Below, in pieces: positions 1-10,034 of a stretch of DNA of 64,000 nt (positions are counted from its first letter, which is position 1; each line of letters starts with the position of its first letter). The DNA is taken from NCBI RefSeq assembly GCF_024105735.1, contig NZ_JAAAML010000001.1, forward strand, positions 806,001-870,000. Reading direction: 5' to 3'. A program made the translations under genes and the position numbers. The notes under the pieces were generated by a model. It ran no database searches and had not been told where the DNA came from. It worked only from the letters and a program-made list of their open reading frames with translations. The DNA is from Parahoeflea alexandrii (GTDB taxonomy: Bacteria; Pseudomonadota; Alphaproteobacteria; Rhizobiales; Rhizobiaceae).

Positions 1-1
1 G

Positions 2-262
2 ATCATGGCACCGGTCTATGCGGCTGGCGAGGATCCGATCGAGGGGATTGATTCTGCCCATCTGGTGATGAGCATGAAGGCGGGCGGACACCGCGATGCA
101 AGGCTGATCGACGGACCCGCGGCGCTGGCGCCGCTGGTTGCCGAGATCGCCCGGCCAGGTGATTATGTCGTCTGCCTCGGGGCCGGCACCATCACGCAAT
201 GGGCCAACCAGTTGCCCAAGGAACTCAATGCGCTCAAGCCCCAGTCCGGGGGCGACGCATGA
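2..262 (+). CDS. murC: UDP-N-acetylmuramate--L-alanine ligase, C-terminal fragment
   Basis: Last 86 residues of MurC, the cytoplasmic ATP-dependent ligase that adds L-alanine to UDP-MurNAc. The gene is cut by the left window edge and the frame is open to base 2. The visible part is the end of the Mur ligase C-terminal domain: it contains a [12 protein letters not shown] segment and ends WANQLPKEL plus a short tail, as in other MurC proteins. Its TGA stop overlaps the murB ATG (ATGA), so the two are translationally coupled members of the dcw operon. The identification rests on the C-terminal motif and on the murB neighbour. Confidence 0.9.
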   Translation: MMAPVYAAGEDPIEGIDSAHLVMSMKAGGHRDARLIDGPAALAPLVAEIARPGDYVVCLGAGTITQWANQLPKELNALKPQSGGDA

Positions 263-1236
263 AGCCGTTGCAGGTCGATGGGGAAAAGCTGCTGGCCTCG
301 CTCGACGGCAGGCTGGGTGATGTCCGGGGCCGGTTGACCCCGAATGCCGACATGTCGAAGGTAACCTGGTTTCGCACGGGCGGTCCGGCGGAGCTCATGT
401 TCCAGCCGCTCGACGAGGACGACCTGTCGGCCTTTCTGGCAGCGCTGCCGGAAGACGTCCCGGTCCTGCCGGTCGGCATCGGATCGAACCTTCTGGTCCG
501 TGACGGCGGCATCCCCGGTGTGGTAATCCGGCTGTCGGCCAAGGGGTTCGGCCGCGCCGAACAGGTGTCGGACACGCGGCTCGCAGCGGGCGCGGTCTGC
601 CCGGACAAGCATCTGGCGGCGCTGGCGCTCGAGAGCGGGCTTGGCGGATTTCACTTCTATCACGGCATTCCCGGCGCCATCGGCGGCGCGCTTCGGATGA
701 ATGCCGGGGCCAACGGGGTTGAAACCCGTGAGCGGGTTGTCGAGGTTCACGCCATTGACCGCAAGGGCGTGCGGCATGTGCTGTCGAATGCCGACATGGG
801 CTATGCCTACCGGCACTCGTCGGCGCCGAAGGACCTGATCTTCACCCGCGCCATCTTCGAAGGCATGCCCGCCGACAGGGACGAGATCCGGGCCGCGATG
901 GACGCCGTCCAGCATCACCGCGAGACGGTGCAGCCGATCCGCGAAAAGACCGGCGGTTCGACCTTCAAGAACCCGGAAGGCCATTCGGCCTGGAAAGTGA
1001 TCGACGAGGCCGGCTGTCGCGGCCTGACCGTGGGCGGGGCGCAGATGTCGCCGATGCACTGCAATTTCATGATCAACACCGGCACCGCCTCGGGCTACGA
1101 GCTCGAAAATCTCGGCGAGACCGTGCGCGCAAGAGTACTGGAAAACTCCGGCATCCGTCTCGAATGGGAAATCAAGCGGCTCGGCCTGTTCGAGCCGGGG
1201 CAGGTGGTGCAGGAATTTTTGGGGCAGTTGGTATGA
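259..1236 (+). CDS. murB: UDP-N-acetylenolpyruvoylglucosamine reductase
   Basis: MurB, 325 aa, a cytoplasmic FAD enzyme that reduces UDP-GlcNAc-enolpyruvate to UDP-MurNAc with NADPH. The N-terminal FAD-binding region has the typical NTWFRTGG-type start (here [12 protein letters not shown]) and [14 protein letters not shown]. The substrate domain has [18 protein letters not shown], a Tyr-rich YAYRHS segment and [24 protein letters not shown], whose Ser is the usual proton donor. I chose ATG 259 because it overlaps the murC stop in the ATGA pattern and begins the conserved protein; an in-frame GTG/ATG further upstream would lie inside murC. A typical type II MurB without the long type I insertion. 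Function is secure. Confidence 0.96.
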   Translation: MKPLQVDGEKLLASLDGRLGDVRGRLTPNADMSKVTWFRTGGPAELMFQPLDEDDLSAFLAALPEDVPVLPVGIGSNLLVRDGGIPGVVIRLSAKGFGRAEQVSDTRLAAGAVCPDKHLAALALESGLGGFHFYHGIPGAIGGALRMNAGANGVETRERVVEVHAIDRKGVRHVLSNADMGYAYRHSSAPKDLIFTRAIFEGMPADRDEIRAAMDAVQHHRETVQPIREKTGGSTFKNPEGHSAWKVIDEAGCRGLTVGGAQMSPMHCNFMINTGTASGYELENLGETVRARVLENSGIRLEWEIKRLGLFEPGQVVQEFLGQLV

Positions 1237-1405
1237 GACCGACTTCCTGAAGTGAGGTGGAAGGTCCGGATATGGTCCGGGCTTCCCATCAATTCCAGAT
1301 GCGAATCGCGCACAACAATTCAAATGTTTTTGGTTTGTTCTTGTGCTTAGGTGGTGGGAATGAAACCTGAAGTCATCAGGTTTCGCCTGCCATCGGGAGC
1401 AAGCC

Positions 1406-1891
1406 ATGTCTGACGATGTTTGCCGCGATTTCGATTTCGTGTTTGGCGACTGGCTCGTTCGCCACCGCCGTCTGACCGTGCGCCTTGCGGGCAGCGATGT
1501 GTGGGACGAGTTCGACGGCACCAGTTCGACGCGCCCGGTGCTGGGCGGCAATGGCAATCTCGAGGACAACTTCATCGAATTCCCGGGCGGCGCCTATCGC
1601 GCCGTGGCTCTGCGGTCCTATGACAAGGCCACCGGGCTTTGGGCGATCTGGTGGCTTGACCAGCGCAATCCGCACCATCTTGACGTCCCGGTGGTCGGCC
1701 GCTTCGAGAACGGGGTCGGGACTTTTTTGGCCGATGATTGTTTCGAAGGGCGACCGATCAAGGTCCGCTTCACCTGGATCAGCCTCGATAAGGACACCTG
1801 CCTTTGGGAACAGGCATTTTCCGCCGATGGCGGCAGCACTTGGGAAACCAACTGGACGATGCAGTTCAGCCGGGCCGGCGAGTTCTCATAG
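1406..1891 (+). CDS. DUF1579-like hypothetical protein
   Basis: A 161-residue soluble protein with no signal peptide or membrane segment. It begins with FDFVFGDWLVRHRRL and is rich in Trp and Asp/Gly, resembling the small beta-barrel DUF1579/lipocalin-like proteins that start with an F-x-G-x-W motif. ATG 1406 follows a GGGAG ribosome site. The gene ends convergently with the minus-strand P1 peptidase, overlapping it by 6 bp. It is the first gene of the block that separates murB from ddl. No biochemical role can be assigned; the family call is by motif only. Confidence 0.75.
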   Translation: MSDDVCRDFDFVFGDWLVRHRRLTVRLAGSDVWDEFDGTSSTRPVLGGNGNLEDNFIEFPGGAYRAVALRSYDKATGLWAIWWLDQRNPHHLDVPVVGRFENGVGTFLADDCFEGRPIKVRFTWISLDKDTCLWEQAFSADGGSTWETNWTMQFSRAGEFS

Positions 1892-2992
1892 TCCCAGCGC
1901 CGATTTCACCGCCTCATGCGGCAACGCCGGCACGAAATTTCCGTCTCGCCCGGTCATGTCCTCGTTGGCGACCATCGAATTGAGGATGGCTTCCTCGGTC
2001 GCCTGCACCACGGCCTCGAAGAACGGGTCGATGTCTTCGTCCGGCACGAAGCGCACCGTACGCATCGCGCCGCCGCCCAGGTCCGATGCGGCTGTCGAGA
2101 AGGCCAGGAACAGATCGCCGGATCCGTGGGTGGCGATGCCGCCGGTCCTGCCGATGCCGAAGCTGGCGCGGCGGGCAAGCCGCTTCAACTGGTGTGGCAG
2201 GAACGGTGCGTCGGTGGCGATGATCGCGATGATCGACGAGAGCTCGGTGTCTTTGGTGTTGGTCAGCATCTGCGGCAGGTCCGGGTCCGCTCCGATGTTT
2301 TTGCCGAGGATGGTTAAGTGCCGGCGGGTGCCGAAATTGGCCTGCACGAAGACGCCCACGGCAAATTTCTCGCCGCCGTAACCGACCAGCCGCGATGACG
2401 TGCCGGAACCGGCCTTGAAGCCAAAGCACTTCATGCCGGTGCCGCCGCCGACGCTGCCTTCCTCGATGGCGCCGCCGCGCGCCGTGTCGATGGACTCGAT
2501 CACGTGCCGGGCCTCGACGTGAAAACCGTTGATGTCGTTCAGGAAGCCGTCATAGGTCTCGGCCGCCACCGGCAACGCGAAATCATCATGGTAGCGCTCG
2601 GCGAGATACTCGACGGCCCATCTGATCGTCGCGTCGCGGGCGATGCCGCAGGAATGGGTGTTGGTGATGGTGACCGGCAGCGCCATCTTGCCGGTTTCCT
2701 CGATGTAGTGGGTACCGCTCAATTCACCGTTGCCGTTGAGACTGAAAAAGCCGGCGAACAATGGTTGATGGATCTGTTCAAGCGGCCGCGGCACGATTGC
2801 GGTGACGCCGGTGCGGATGGGACCGGCGCCCTGCTTGAGCACGCCGTTGCCTTCAATAATCGTCGAATAGCCGACGCTCACGCCCGGCACGTCGGTGATG
2901 GCGTTGAACGGTCCGCTGATGCCTTCGAACGGCAGGCCGAGACCCCTGCCGCGCAGCTTGCCTGATGGTGTGGTGTTCCATTCCGGCTTCAT
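1886..2992 (-). CDS. P1 family peptidase (DmpA/S58, N-terminal-nucleophile aminopeptidase)
   Basis: A 368-residue homologue of the DmpA/BapA family (MEROPS S58), Ntn-hydrolases that self-cleave and release N-terminal D-amino acids, beta-amino acids or other residues. Family signatures seen: RGRGLGLPFEG near the start, DVPGVSVGYSTI, VTITNTHSCGIARDA, EEGSVGGGTGMKCFGFKAG followed by GSGTSSR around the expected self-cleavage zone, and a C-terminal NSMVANEDMTGRDG. I chose ATG 2992 because a strong AAGGAGA site precedes it; a longer frame to 3097 has no such support. There is no signal peptide. It stands alone between two convergent or divergent neighbours. Substrate is unknown; family membership is firm. 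Confidence 0.9.
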   Translation of the reverse strand: MKPEWNTTPSGKLRGRGLGLPFEGISGPFNAITDVPGVSVGYSTIIEGNGVLKQGAGPIRTGVTAIVPRPLEQIHQPLFAGFFSLNGNGELSGTHYIEETGKMALPVTITNTHSCGIARDATIRWAVEYLAERYHDDFALPVAAETYDGFLNDINGFHVEARHVIESIDTARGGAIEEGSVGGGTGMKCFGFKAGSGTSSRLVGYGGEKFAVGVFVQANFGTRRHLTILGKNIGADPDLPQMLTNTKDTELSSIIAIIATDAPFLPHQLKRLARRASFGIGRTGGIATHGSGDLFLAFSTAASDLGGGAMRTVRFVPDEDIDPFFEAVVQATEEAILNSMVANEDMTGRDGNFVPALPHEAVKSALGL

Positions 2993-3215
2993 CGGGCGGC
3001 TCTCCTTTGGCTGGGCAGGTGAATGGCGAGAGACAGGTGACATGGAACCGGGCCGGCGCACAAGACGGAGCAAGCTGTCGCGAGAAGCATGGACCACATC
3101 CCGTCCACAGCCCGGGCGCCCCTAATCGCGCGGCCGACCTTTGGGAAATATCTATTGGAAACATATTCTTAACGCGGCATACCTAAAATTGTCCCCAATA
3201 AACAGGAGTGGTTCC

Positions 3216-4040
3216 ATGGTCAGCGTCATCCGCAAATGGATTGTCGATCAGCTGATGTTTGGCGAATTCGCCAGCTATCGCGATGTCTGCCGCAAGTCGG
3301 TGTGGGTGGCGCTCAAGGTCTCGCTGGTTGCCTATGGCCTCAACCTTTGCGCCCATTTCCTGCTCCATGCATTCGGCCTTATGCCCTACAGCCTGGGCTC
3401 GGCGCTGATCATCGCCACGGCGCTGACCCCGCCGATCACCTTTGTTGTCTCGGTTGCTGCTTATATCGCGGTTGGTTTTGCCATCCACGACCTGGGTGTT
3501 TCGCGGGCGGAGTTCGAGAAGCTGAGCCGGACCGACATGCTTTCGGGGCTTGCCAACCGGCGGGCCTTTCTTGAGCAGTTCGACGGCTGCGAGGGCGACA
3601 AGGCGATGCTGGTGATCGATCTGGACCGGTTCAAATCGGTCAATGATACCTATGGCCACATGACCGGCGACGAGGTGATCGTCAAGGTCGGCAAGATGCT
3701 TGCAACGGTGTTCAACGACCGGTGCCTGTGCGCCCGGATCGGCGGCGAGGAGTTCGCCGTGTTCTGCCGGGACATGCCCTTTGGCGAGTTCATGGTGCTT
3801 GGAGAACTAGCGCGCAGGAAAATCGCCGGCATGCGGTTTGCGACGAAGGACGGGGAGTTTTCGGTCACTGTATCGGGGGGCCTGGCGCGGGCATTGCCGC
3901 ATGAACATTTTGGCGAAGTCTTTTCCCGGGCGGACAAGGCGCTCTATGAGGCCAAGTCTGGCGGCCGGGACAGGATCGTGATTTGTTACGAGACCGGTGA
4001 CAAAACAGGCCAGCCGGAGCGAGGGCGCAAGGTCGCCTGA
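3216..4040 (+). CDS. Membrane-anchored diguanylate cyclase (GGDEF)
   Basis: A 274-residue protein: two predicted membrane segments in the first ~95 residues, then a GGDEF domain with TDMLSGLANRRAF, DLDRFKSVNDTYGH and the active-site GGEEF at about residues 176-180. It should make c-di-GMP from two GTP at the inner membrane. There is no RxxD inhibitory site at the usual position before GGEEF. ATG 3216 is preceded by AGGAGTGG; the longer frame from 3141 lacks a good site. It is convergent with the GGDEF-EAL gene at 4235-6148, a pairing that may balance synthesis and breakdown, though this is inference. Confidence 0.9.
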   Translation: MVSVIRKWIVDQLMFGEFASYRDVCRKSVWVALKVSLVAYGLNLCAHFLLHAFGLMPYSLGSALIIATALTPPITFVVSVAAYIAVGFAIHDLGVSRAEFEKLSRTDMLSGLANRRAFLEQFDGCEGDKAMLVIDLDRFKSVNDTYGHMTGDEVIVKVGKMLATVFNDRCLCARIGGEEFAVFCRDMPFGEFMVLGELARRKIAGMRFATKDGEFSVTVSGGLARALPHEHFGEVFSRADKALYEAKSGGRDRIVICYETGDKTGQPERGRKVA

Positions 4041-4234
4041 GCCGTCTCCGGCCAGCGCCTGGAAAGACCCCGGGTTATGAAAGCCGACCACGGGTATTGA
4101 CCGTCAGCGTTACAGCGGGGTGATCGTTTGCTCGGCGACGACGGGCAGAAAAGCCTACCGCTCTCTGGATTCGTCTCGATTCAAAAACGTAGTGCTCCGG
4201 TTTCCCCGCCGTTTGTCTTGTCTTCCGACCGGTT

Positions 4235-6148
4235 TCAGGCCGACCGGGGCACCGGTTTCAACTTGGGCTTTGCGCCGTCCTGTTCGAGGATCTTGCGCCT
4301 GGCATCCTCCGCGCTCATGGGCCTGCCGAAAAGATAACCCTGGATCAGGTCCGGCTGAAGCTTGCCGAGAATATCCATTTCGGCTTCGGTCTCGACACCT
4401 TCGAGAACGCAGCGCAGGTCCAGCTTGCGGCAGAGACCGATGACGCCTGCGACGATTTCGCGGGATGTGTTGCTGTGAGCGACCTTGCGCACGAAGCTGC
4501 GGTCGATCTTGACCTTGTCGAGCGGCAACTGGTCGATGTACTCGAAGCTGGAATAGCCCGAGCCGAAATCATCAAGCGCGATCCGGCAGCCGCTGGCCTG
4601 CAGTTCCTCGAGCAGCTTGCTCGAAGTGTCGAGGTCGGTCATCACCGCGGTTTCGGTGATTTCGAATTCGATGCGTTGCGGCGCGATTCCCGATTTCATG
4701 ATCTGGCCCAGCAACGATAGAATGAAGGCGCGATCGGAGATGTCCTGGGCCGAGAGGTTGAAGGACAGGCTGATGTCGGTCGGCCAGTGCGCCATTTCGG
4801 CCAGGCCCTTGCTGAACAGGATGTTTGTCACCCGGCGGATGTGGCCGGCGCGTTCTGCCGCGCGAATGAAGAGGTCGGGGCGCACCAGGCCCAGTTTCGG
4901 GCTCTGCCAGCGCGCCAGGGCTTCGAAGCCAACGACGCGTTCTTGTTCCGGCGAATACTGCGGCTGGTATAGCAGGAACAATTCCTGCTCCAGATCGCCC
5001 TCGCGCAGTGCACGCTCGATTTCGATGGCCCGCTTCATTTCCTCGTCCTCAGCCGTGTCGAACAGCACGCACTGGCCCCGGGTCTGGGTCTTGGCCTTGA
5101 AAAGTGCGTAATCGGCCTTCTCGTAGAGCTGGGCTCCGGAAGCGCCCATGCTGGGAAAATGGGAAAAGCCGGCCGAAGCTCCGATCGAGAGGTGAAGGAG
5201 ATCTACCGGGTAGGGGGTGCTGATGGCATCGATGACAGTCGCGCCGAGGTGTTCGGCAGTCTTGGCGTCAACCTGTCCGGTGAAGATCGCAACGAACTCG
5301 TCGCCGCCAATCCGACCGAAGGTTGCGCCTTCAATGTTGAGCGCGGATGCGCGGTTGACAACGGCGCACAGGAGGTCGTCCCCGACAATGTGACCGTAAA
5401 CGTCATTGATCGCCTTGAACCCGTCGAGGTCGAAAATGCCCATCCAGAAAGGCCGGCGCTGCTGGACGAGATAATCGATCTTCTCGAAGATGGCCCGCCG
5501 GTTCGGTACGCCGGTGAGCATGTCGGTGTCGGCCAGGCGGCGCGCCTTGGCAGCCAGTCTGTCTGCAAGCAGCCGCGCATCGATCTGCTGCAGGATGGCC
5601 TTGCGCAGAAGGGTTGCCATGGCAAGCGAACCGAAGGCGGTGGCAACTCCGATCGAGACATACTGGTCGAACAGTTCCGTCGAAAGGCTGGAGGCAAACC
5701 AGTAGAGTGTGGTCAGCGACAGGAAGACGCTGGCCAGGGTAATCCTCAGTGTCACCGCGGTGGTGGAGAAGACCACTGCCAGCATGGCAAAATAGACGAG
5801 TTTCGATTGCTCGAAATTGATCAGCAGATAGACAAGGACATTAGTGTAGAGCAGCAGGTTGATGAGTAGCCCCGACAATTCGAGCCGCAGCAGCGAAGTC
5901 GATTGTTCAGTCAGCACGTGCTGTCTGAGCAGGTAGAAGCAAAAGGCGGTAAAGGCGCTTAGTGAGCCAAGAATGGCAAGCGGCAATCCGGTTTCATCCC
6001 GCCAGTGGCTGAAGGTAATAAAGAGATAGTAGGCGCATCCGGGCACAAGAATGGTGCGAATGATCGGCGTATAGGCCCTTGCCATGGCCTGTTGCCGCAA
6101 GGGGTCGATCGAGGGGGCAATATTGCCGAACAGACTGACCAGTTTCAT
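4235..6148 (-). CDS. Membrane GGDEF-EAL bifunctional c-di-GMP protein
   Basis: A 637-residue protein. Residues ~28-185 hold about six hydrophobic segments (a MASE-like sensor). A GGDEF domain follows, with TDMLTGVPNRRA, DLDGFKAINDVYGH and an intact GGDEF, then a complete EAL domain with FEALARWQ, FEITETAV, DDFGSGYSS, KIDRSFV and EGVET. All residues needed for phosphodiesterase activity appear present, and the cyclase motif is also intact, so either activity is possible. No RxxD I-site precedes GGDEF. It is convergent with the diguanylate cyclase at 3216-4040. About 650 bp without a gene separate it from ddl. Function class is firm; net activity is not predictable. Confidence 0.93.
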   Translation of the reverse strand: MKLVSLFGNIAPSIDPLRQQAMARAYTPIIRTILVPGCAYYLFITFSHWRDETGLPLAILGSLSAFTAFCFYLLRQHVLTEQSTSLLRLELSGLLINLLLYTNVLVYLLINFEQSKLVYFAMLAVVFSTTAVTLRITLASVFLSLTTLYWFASSLSTELFDQYVSIGVATAFGSLAMATLLRKAILQQIDARLLADRLAAKARRLADTDMLTGVPNRRAIFEKIDYLVQQRRPFWMGIFDLDGFKAINDVYGHIVGDDLLCAVVNRASALNIEGATFGRIGGDEFVAIFTGQVDAKTAEHLGATVIDAISTPYPVDLLHLSIGASAGFSHFPSMGASGAQLYEKADYALFKAKTQTRGQCVLFDTAEDEEMKRAIEIERALREGDLEQELFLLYQPQYSPEQERVVGFEALARWQSPKLGLVRPDLFIRAAERAGHIRRVTNILFSKGLAEMAHWPTDISLSFNLSAQDISDRAFILSLLGQIMKSGIAPQRIEFEITETAVMTDLDTSSKLLEELQASGCRIALDDFGSGYSSFEYIDQLPLDKVKIDRSFVRKVAHSNTSREIVAGVIGLCRKLDLRCVLEGVETEAEMDILGKLQPDLIQGYLFGRPMSAEDARRKILEQDGAKPKLKPVPRSA

Positions 6149-6795
6149 ATCTACACTTTTCTCAAATCAGCGTTTTGAACAACAACATCCGAATACGGTC
6201 CGTGCAGCTCCTCTCCAGGGAGGCGGTGGCGGTCGGCTTATGGTTCGGGAATTGTGCCAGGTGCCCGGTTCGGCTGAACGGACGGGTGCGTTGACATCTC
6301 CAAGAGAGGATCTTGAGCGCGTGTTCTGTCATGAACAGCATCCCGTCTCTTGTTACATCGGCTACTCTACGGGCGAACGGTTAACGTACTGTTCTTGAGG
6401 AAATCGTTGATTAGTTCTGCTTAAAAAATTATCTACACTGGGTTGATTTGTCCGTTCCATGGGATGCCGGAAGGTTGGTGGCGGTTTTTACTTGAACGCC
6501 TGCGGACGTGTTGTCCGTCATGGCTCGCCGACCATGAGTTTCCCTGACGATTGTTGATCCTCAAGCTCTTGCACGTTCAATCATGGTCGGCTCTGAACCG
6601 TTTGTGCCTGGCGCTGTATGCCTCATTTTTCCTGGCTCGACCGGTTTGGCGCAATCTTCGTTTTGTAGGTTGAAGGATAGTGCTTAGTGGTGCGCACCCG
6701 GCAATGCGCCGGATGCCGCCTTGATGAATTGGCCCAAGCGGGCCGGCGTGAGGAGCCTTGCCGGCGTCGCGCGCGTCAGAATAAGAGGGAATGGG
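6149..6795. other. Gene-poor stretch before ddl
   Basis: About 650 bases between the start of the minus-strand GGDEF-EAL gene and ddl. It should carry the divergent promoters of both. The part around 6370-6450 is noticeably A/T-rich, with TTAAC and TTAAAAAATTA stretches, and is the best place for a promoter. I found no convincing reading frame, RNA gene or repeat here; short frames present have neither ribosome sites nor family motifs. Confidence 0.5.
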
Positions 6796-7734
6796 ATGAC
6801 TGCTGATACAGCGAAAAAGCACGTGGCCGTGCTCATGGGCGGGTTTTCCTCCGAGCGGCCGGTCAGCCTCTCCTCGGGTGCCGCTTGCGCCGATGCGCTG
6901 GAGAGCGCCGGGTATCAGGTGACGCGGATTGACGTCGGCCCCGATGTAGCTTCGATCCTGGCCGAGCTCAATCCGGATGTCTGCTTCAACGCGCTGCATG
7001 GGCCCTACGGAGAAGACGGCACGATCCAGGGCGTGCTCGAGTATCTCGGAATTCCCTACACCCATTCGGGCGTCACGGCTTCCGCGCTGGCCATGGACAA
7101 GCGGCTGTCGAAGATCGTCGCCAAGGCGGTGGGCATCCCTGTAGCGGAATCCAAGGTGATGAACCGGCATGAGTTCACCTCAGCCCACCCGATGCAGCCG
7201 CCCTATGTGGTCAAGCCGGTCAATGAGGGTTCGAGCTTCGGCGTCGTCATTGTCAGCGAGGGGCAGTCGCATCCACCGCAGGTGATCACCTCGAAAGAGT
7301 GGAAATATGGCGACACGGTCATGGTCGAGCGTTACGTCGCGGGGCGGGAGCTGACCTGCACGATCATGGGCGATGTGGCGCTTGCGGTGACCGAGATAGT
7401 GCCGCAAGGACACAGCTTTTACGATTATGACTCTAAATACGTCGCCGGGGGCTCCAAACACGTTTGTCCGGCGGAAATTTCACCAATTGTTTACCAAAAA
7501 ATACGTAGGTTGGCTTTGAAGGCGCATCAAGCGATCGGCTGTCGCGGCGTGAGCAGGTCGGATTTCCGTTACGATGACCGTTTCTCCGAAGAAGGGGAGG
7601 TCATCTGGCTCGAAGTCAACACCCAGCCCGGCATGACACCGACATCCTTGGCGCCGGAAATGGCCCTTCAGGCGGGCCATTCGTTTGAAGAATTTGTCAG
7701 CTGGATGGTGGAGGACGCTTCGTGTCGTCGATGA
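6796..7734 (+). CDS. ddl: D-alanine--D-alanine ligase
   Basis: A 312-residue ATP-grasp ligase that joins two D-alanines for the peptidoglycan pentapeptide (DdlB type of the dcw cluster). Motifs: [17 protein letters not shown] at the N-terminus, [31 protein letters not shown] in the ATP-grasp domain, and [20 protein letters not shown] near the end, whose Glu and Asn bind Mg. ATG 6796 is chosen because the protein begins there with [16 protein letters not shown] and an AGAGGGA site precedes it; the frame from 6721 extends into non-conserved sequence. Its TGA overlaps the ftsQ start region, so ddl, ftsQ and ftsA form a coupled operon. Confidence 0.95.
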   Translation: MTADTAKKHVAVLMGGFSSERPVSLSSGAACADALESAGYQVTRIDVGPDVASILAELNPDVCFNALHGPYGEDGTIQGVLEYLGIPYTHSGVTASALAMDKRLSKIVAKAVGIPVAESKVMNRHEFTSAHPMQPPYVVKPVNEGSSFGVVIVSEGQSHPPQVITSKEWKYGDTVMVERYVAGRELTCTIMGDVALAVTEIVPQGHSFYDYDSKYVAGGSKHVCPAEISPIVYQKIRRLALKAHQAIGCRGVSRSDFRYDDRFSEEGEVIWLEVNTQPGMTPTSLAPEMALQAGHSFEEFVSWMVEDASCRR

Positions 7735-8651
7735 AGGGAAACAAGGGCAGTGCCGCTCATGCGGCCAGCGGGTCGGGACGTGATGCGTTCTCCGGCGCGT
7801 TTGTGCTGCCCCGTTTCCTCAGACGCCCGGTGCGTTTCGGCATCGCGCTGGCCACCGGTCGTGTCGGTATCCGTCCGCATGCAGGCTCGGTTGCCGCTTT
7901 TGCCTTTTTTACCGCGACCGGCCTGTACGGAATGGCGCTGGGTGGCCACACCCAGGCCGTGACGCAGGCCGTGACAACCGGCGCAGGATTTGCGCTCGAG
8001 GACGTTCAGGTCAGCGGCAATGTCGAGACCTCCGACATCGATATCCTGCAGCAGCTCGGTCTCGACGGGTCGACCTCGGTGGTGGCGATCAATGCTCATG
8101 CCGCGCGCGAAAAGCTGATGGAACTGCCGTGGGTTACCGATGCGCAGGTCCAGAAGGTCTATCCGCGCGGGCTCTCGGTCCAGCTCGTCGAACGCAAGCC
8201 GGTGGGTATCTGGCAGCACGGCGACATGCTGTCGCTGATCGATGCGCGCGGCGACGTGATCGCCCCGCTCAACGGCGCCCGTCATGCCGGACTGCCTCTG
8301 TATGTCGGCCTGGGCGCCGACCGCCATGCCGACGAGCTTGAGGCGCGGCTGCTGTTCTATCCGGAACTGCGCGCCCGGGTGAAGGCCGCGATCCGTATCG
8401 CCGACCGTCGCTGGGACCTGCGGCTCGACAATGGCGTGACGCTAAGCCTGCCCGCTGACAATGTTGGCGCGGCGCTGAAGCGCTTTGCCGAATTCGATGC
8501 CGGCCGTGATGTGTTGTCGCGCGATATCACCGCTGTCGATCTTCGGCTTGAAGACCGGGTGACGTTGCGGCTGAGCGAAGCTTCCTATGAGCGCCGCAAG
8601 CAGGCGCTCGAAGCCCGCGCCAAGATGATCAAGGCGGGTCAAAAATCGTGA
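7722..8651 (+). CDS. ftsQ: Cell division protein FtsQ
   Basis: A 309-residue bitopic divisome protein that links early and late division proteins. It has a ~55-residue cytoplasmic N-terminus, one membrane segment around residues 56-77, then a periplasmic POTRA domain ([20 protein letters not shown] ...) and the FtsQ beta domain with [18 protein letters not shown] and [13 protein letters not shown] 7722 is taken as start because GGAGGA lies 6 bases upstream; ATG 7731, which overlaps the ddl stop as ATGA, is the alternative and would shorten the protein by three residues. The stop overlaps the ftsA start (GTGA). Identification by order and domain pattern is firm. Confidence 0.94.
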   Translation: MSSMKGNKGSAAHAASGSGRDAFSGAFVLPRFLRRPVRFGIALATGRVGIRPHAGSVAAFAFFTATGLYGMALGGHTQAVTQAVTTGAGFALEDVQVSGNVETSDIDILQQLGLDGSTSVVAINAHAAREKLMELPWVTDAQVQKVYPRGLSVQLVERKPVGIWQHGDMLSLIDARGDVIAPLNGARHAGLPLYVGLGADRHADELEARLLFYPELRARVKAAIRIADRRWDLRLDNGVTLSLPADNVGAALKRFAEFDAGRDVLSRDITAVDLRLEDRVTLRLSEASYERRKQALEARAKMIKAGQKS

Positions 8652-9976
8652 GCCTGTTCCGCCCCTCTTCCATGCTCCCACGGCTCAAGCCGCTTTCATC
8701 AAAGCGCGTCAGCATCGTCACGGTGCTCGATATCGGCTCGTCGAAAGTGGTCTGCATGATCGGCCGGCTGACACCTGTCGAGGGTGCGGAGGTTCTTTCG
8801 GGCCGCACTCACAGCATCGAGATCCTTGGGATCGGTCACCAGAAGTCACGCGGACTGAAGGCCGGCGTCATCTCCGACATGGATGCCGTCGAAAGCTCGG
8901 TGCGGCTGGCTGTCGACGCCGCCGAACGGATGGCCGGCGTGACCGTGGAAAGCCTGATCGTCAATGTCACGGCAGGTCGGCTGAAGAGCGAGACCCATTC
9001 CGCCTCGGTCAATCTCGGCGGTCATGAGATCGCGTCCGGCGATCTGGCCAAGGTGGTCAATGCCGCAACCCGGCAGAGCCAGCTCCACGAGCGCGCGATC
9101 CTGCATTCGCTGCCCTCGAGCTATACGCTTGATGGCGAGCGCGGCATCCGTGATCCGGCCGGCATGTATGGCGACCTGCTGGGGGTCGACATGCATGTGC
9201 TGACGGCCGACCGGGCGCCGCTCAAAAATCTCGAGCTGTCGATCAACCGGGCACACCTGACCGTCGAGGCGATGGTGGCGACACCTTATGCTTCCGGGCT
9301 TGCAGCACTTGTCTCCGACGAGGCCGAAATGGGCTGCGCGGCAATCGACATGGGCGGCGGCACGACCACGATCTCTGTGTTTTCCGAAGGCAAGCTGGTT
9401 TACGCCGATGCAATCGCGCTTGGCGGTCATCACGTGACCATGGATCTGGCGCGCGGACTGTCGACGCGGCTTGACGATGCCGAGCGTATCAAGGTGGTGC
9501 ATGGTTCGGCGCTGCCGCAGGCGGGCGAGGACCGGGACGTCATCTCGATTCCGCCTTTCGGCGAGGATGAACGGGACCTGCCGACGCATGTGCCGCGCGG
9601 ACTGGTCTCGCGCATCGTGCGCGCCCGGGTTGAAGAGACACTCGAAATGCTGCGCGACCGGATTCAACAGTCGGGCTACGGGTCGCTTGTCGGCAAGCGT
9701 GTGGTGCTGACCGGCGGCGCCAGCCAGATGACAGGCCTGGCCGAGTCTGCCCGGCGCATCCTGGCCCGCAATGTCCGGATCGGACGGCCGCTGGGGGTTT
9801 CGGGGCTGCCGGCCGCGGCCAAGGGGCCGACATTCTCAACGGCGGTGGGGCTGATGATCTATCCCCAGGTCGCCCATCTTGAATCACACGGCGCGGGCGA
9901 GGGCGGCTTTGCCGCCATGGCCGGCGCCGGCGGCCGCCTGTCCCGGATGGGGCAGTGGCTCAAAGAGAGTTTTTGA
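8648..9976 (+). CDS. ftsA: Cell division protein FtsA
   Basis: A 442-residue actin-like ATPase that tethers FtsZ to the membrane. The phosphate-1 motif is [14 protein letters not shown], phosphate-2 is [12 protein letters not shown] and the adenosine motif is [12 protein letters not shown]. The SHS2/1C domain occupies roughly residues 100-180. The last residues ([12 protein letters not shown]) form the amphipathic membrane-targeting helix. The start is GTG 8648, overlapping the ftsQ TGA as GTGA, which shows coupled translation. ftsZ follows after 58 bases. A normal rhizobial FtsA with no oddities. Confidence 0.96.
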   Translation: MSLFRPSSMLPRLKPLSSKRVSIVTVLDIGSSKVVCMIGRLTPVEGAEVLSGRTHSIEILGIGHQKSRGLKAGVISDMDAVESSVRLAVDAAERMAGVTVESLIVNVTAGRLKSETHSASVNLGGHEIASGDLAKVVNAATRQSQLHERAILHSLPSSYTLDGERGIRDPAGMYGDLLGVDMHVLTADRAPLKNLELSINRAHLTVEAMVATPYASGLAALVSDEAEMGCAAIDMGGGTTTISVFSEGKLVYADAIALGGHHVTMDLARGLSTRLDDAERIKVVHGSALPQAGEDRDVISIPPFGEDERDLPTHVPRGLVSRIVRARVEETLEMLRDRIQQSGYGSLVGKRVVLTGGASQMTGLAESARRILARNVRIGRPLGVSGLPAAAKGPTFSTAVGLMIYPQVAHLESHGAGEGGFAAMAGAGGRLSRMGQWLKESF

Positions 9977-10034
9977 ATTCACAGAATTGGCCGACGCGGC
10001 GGTGCGGGCCATGCCAAAGGAAGGAACGGGTGCC

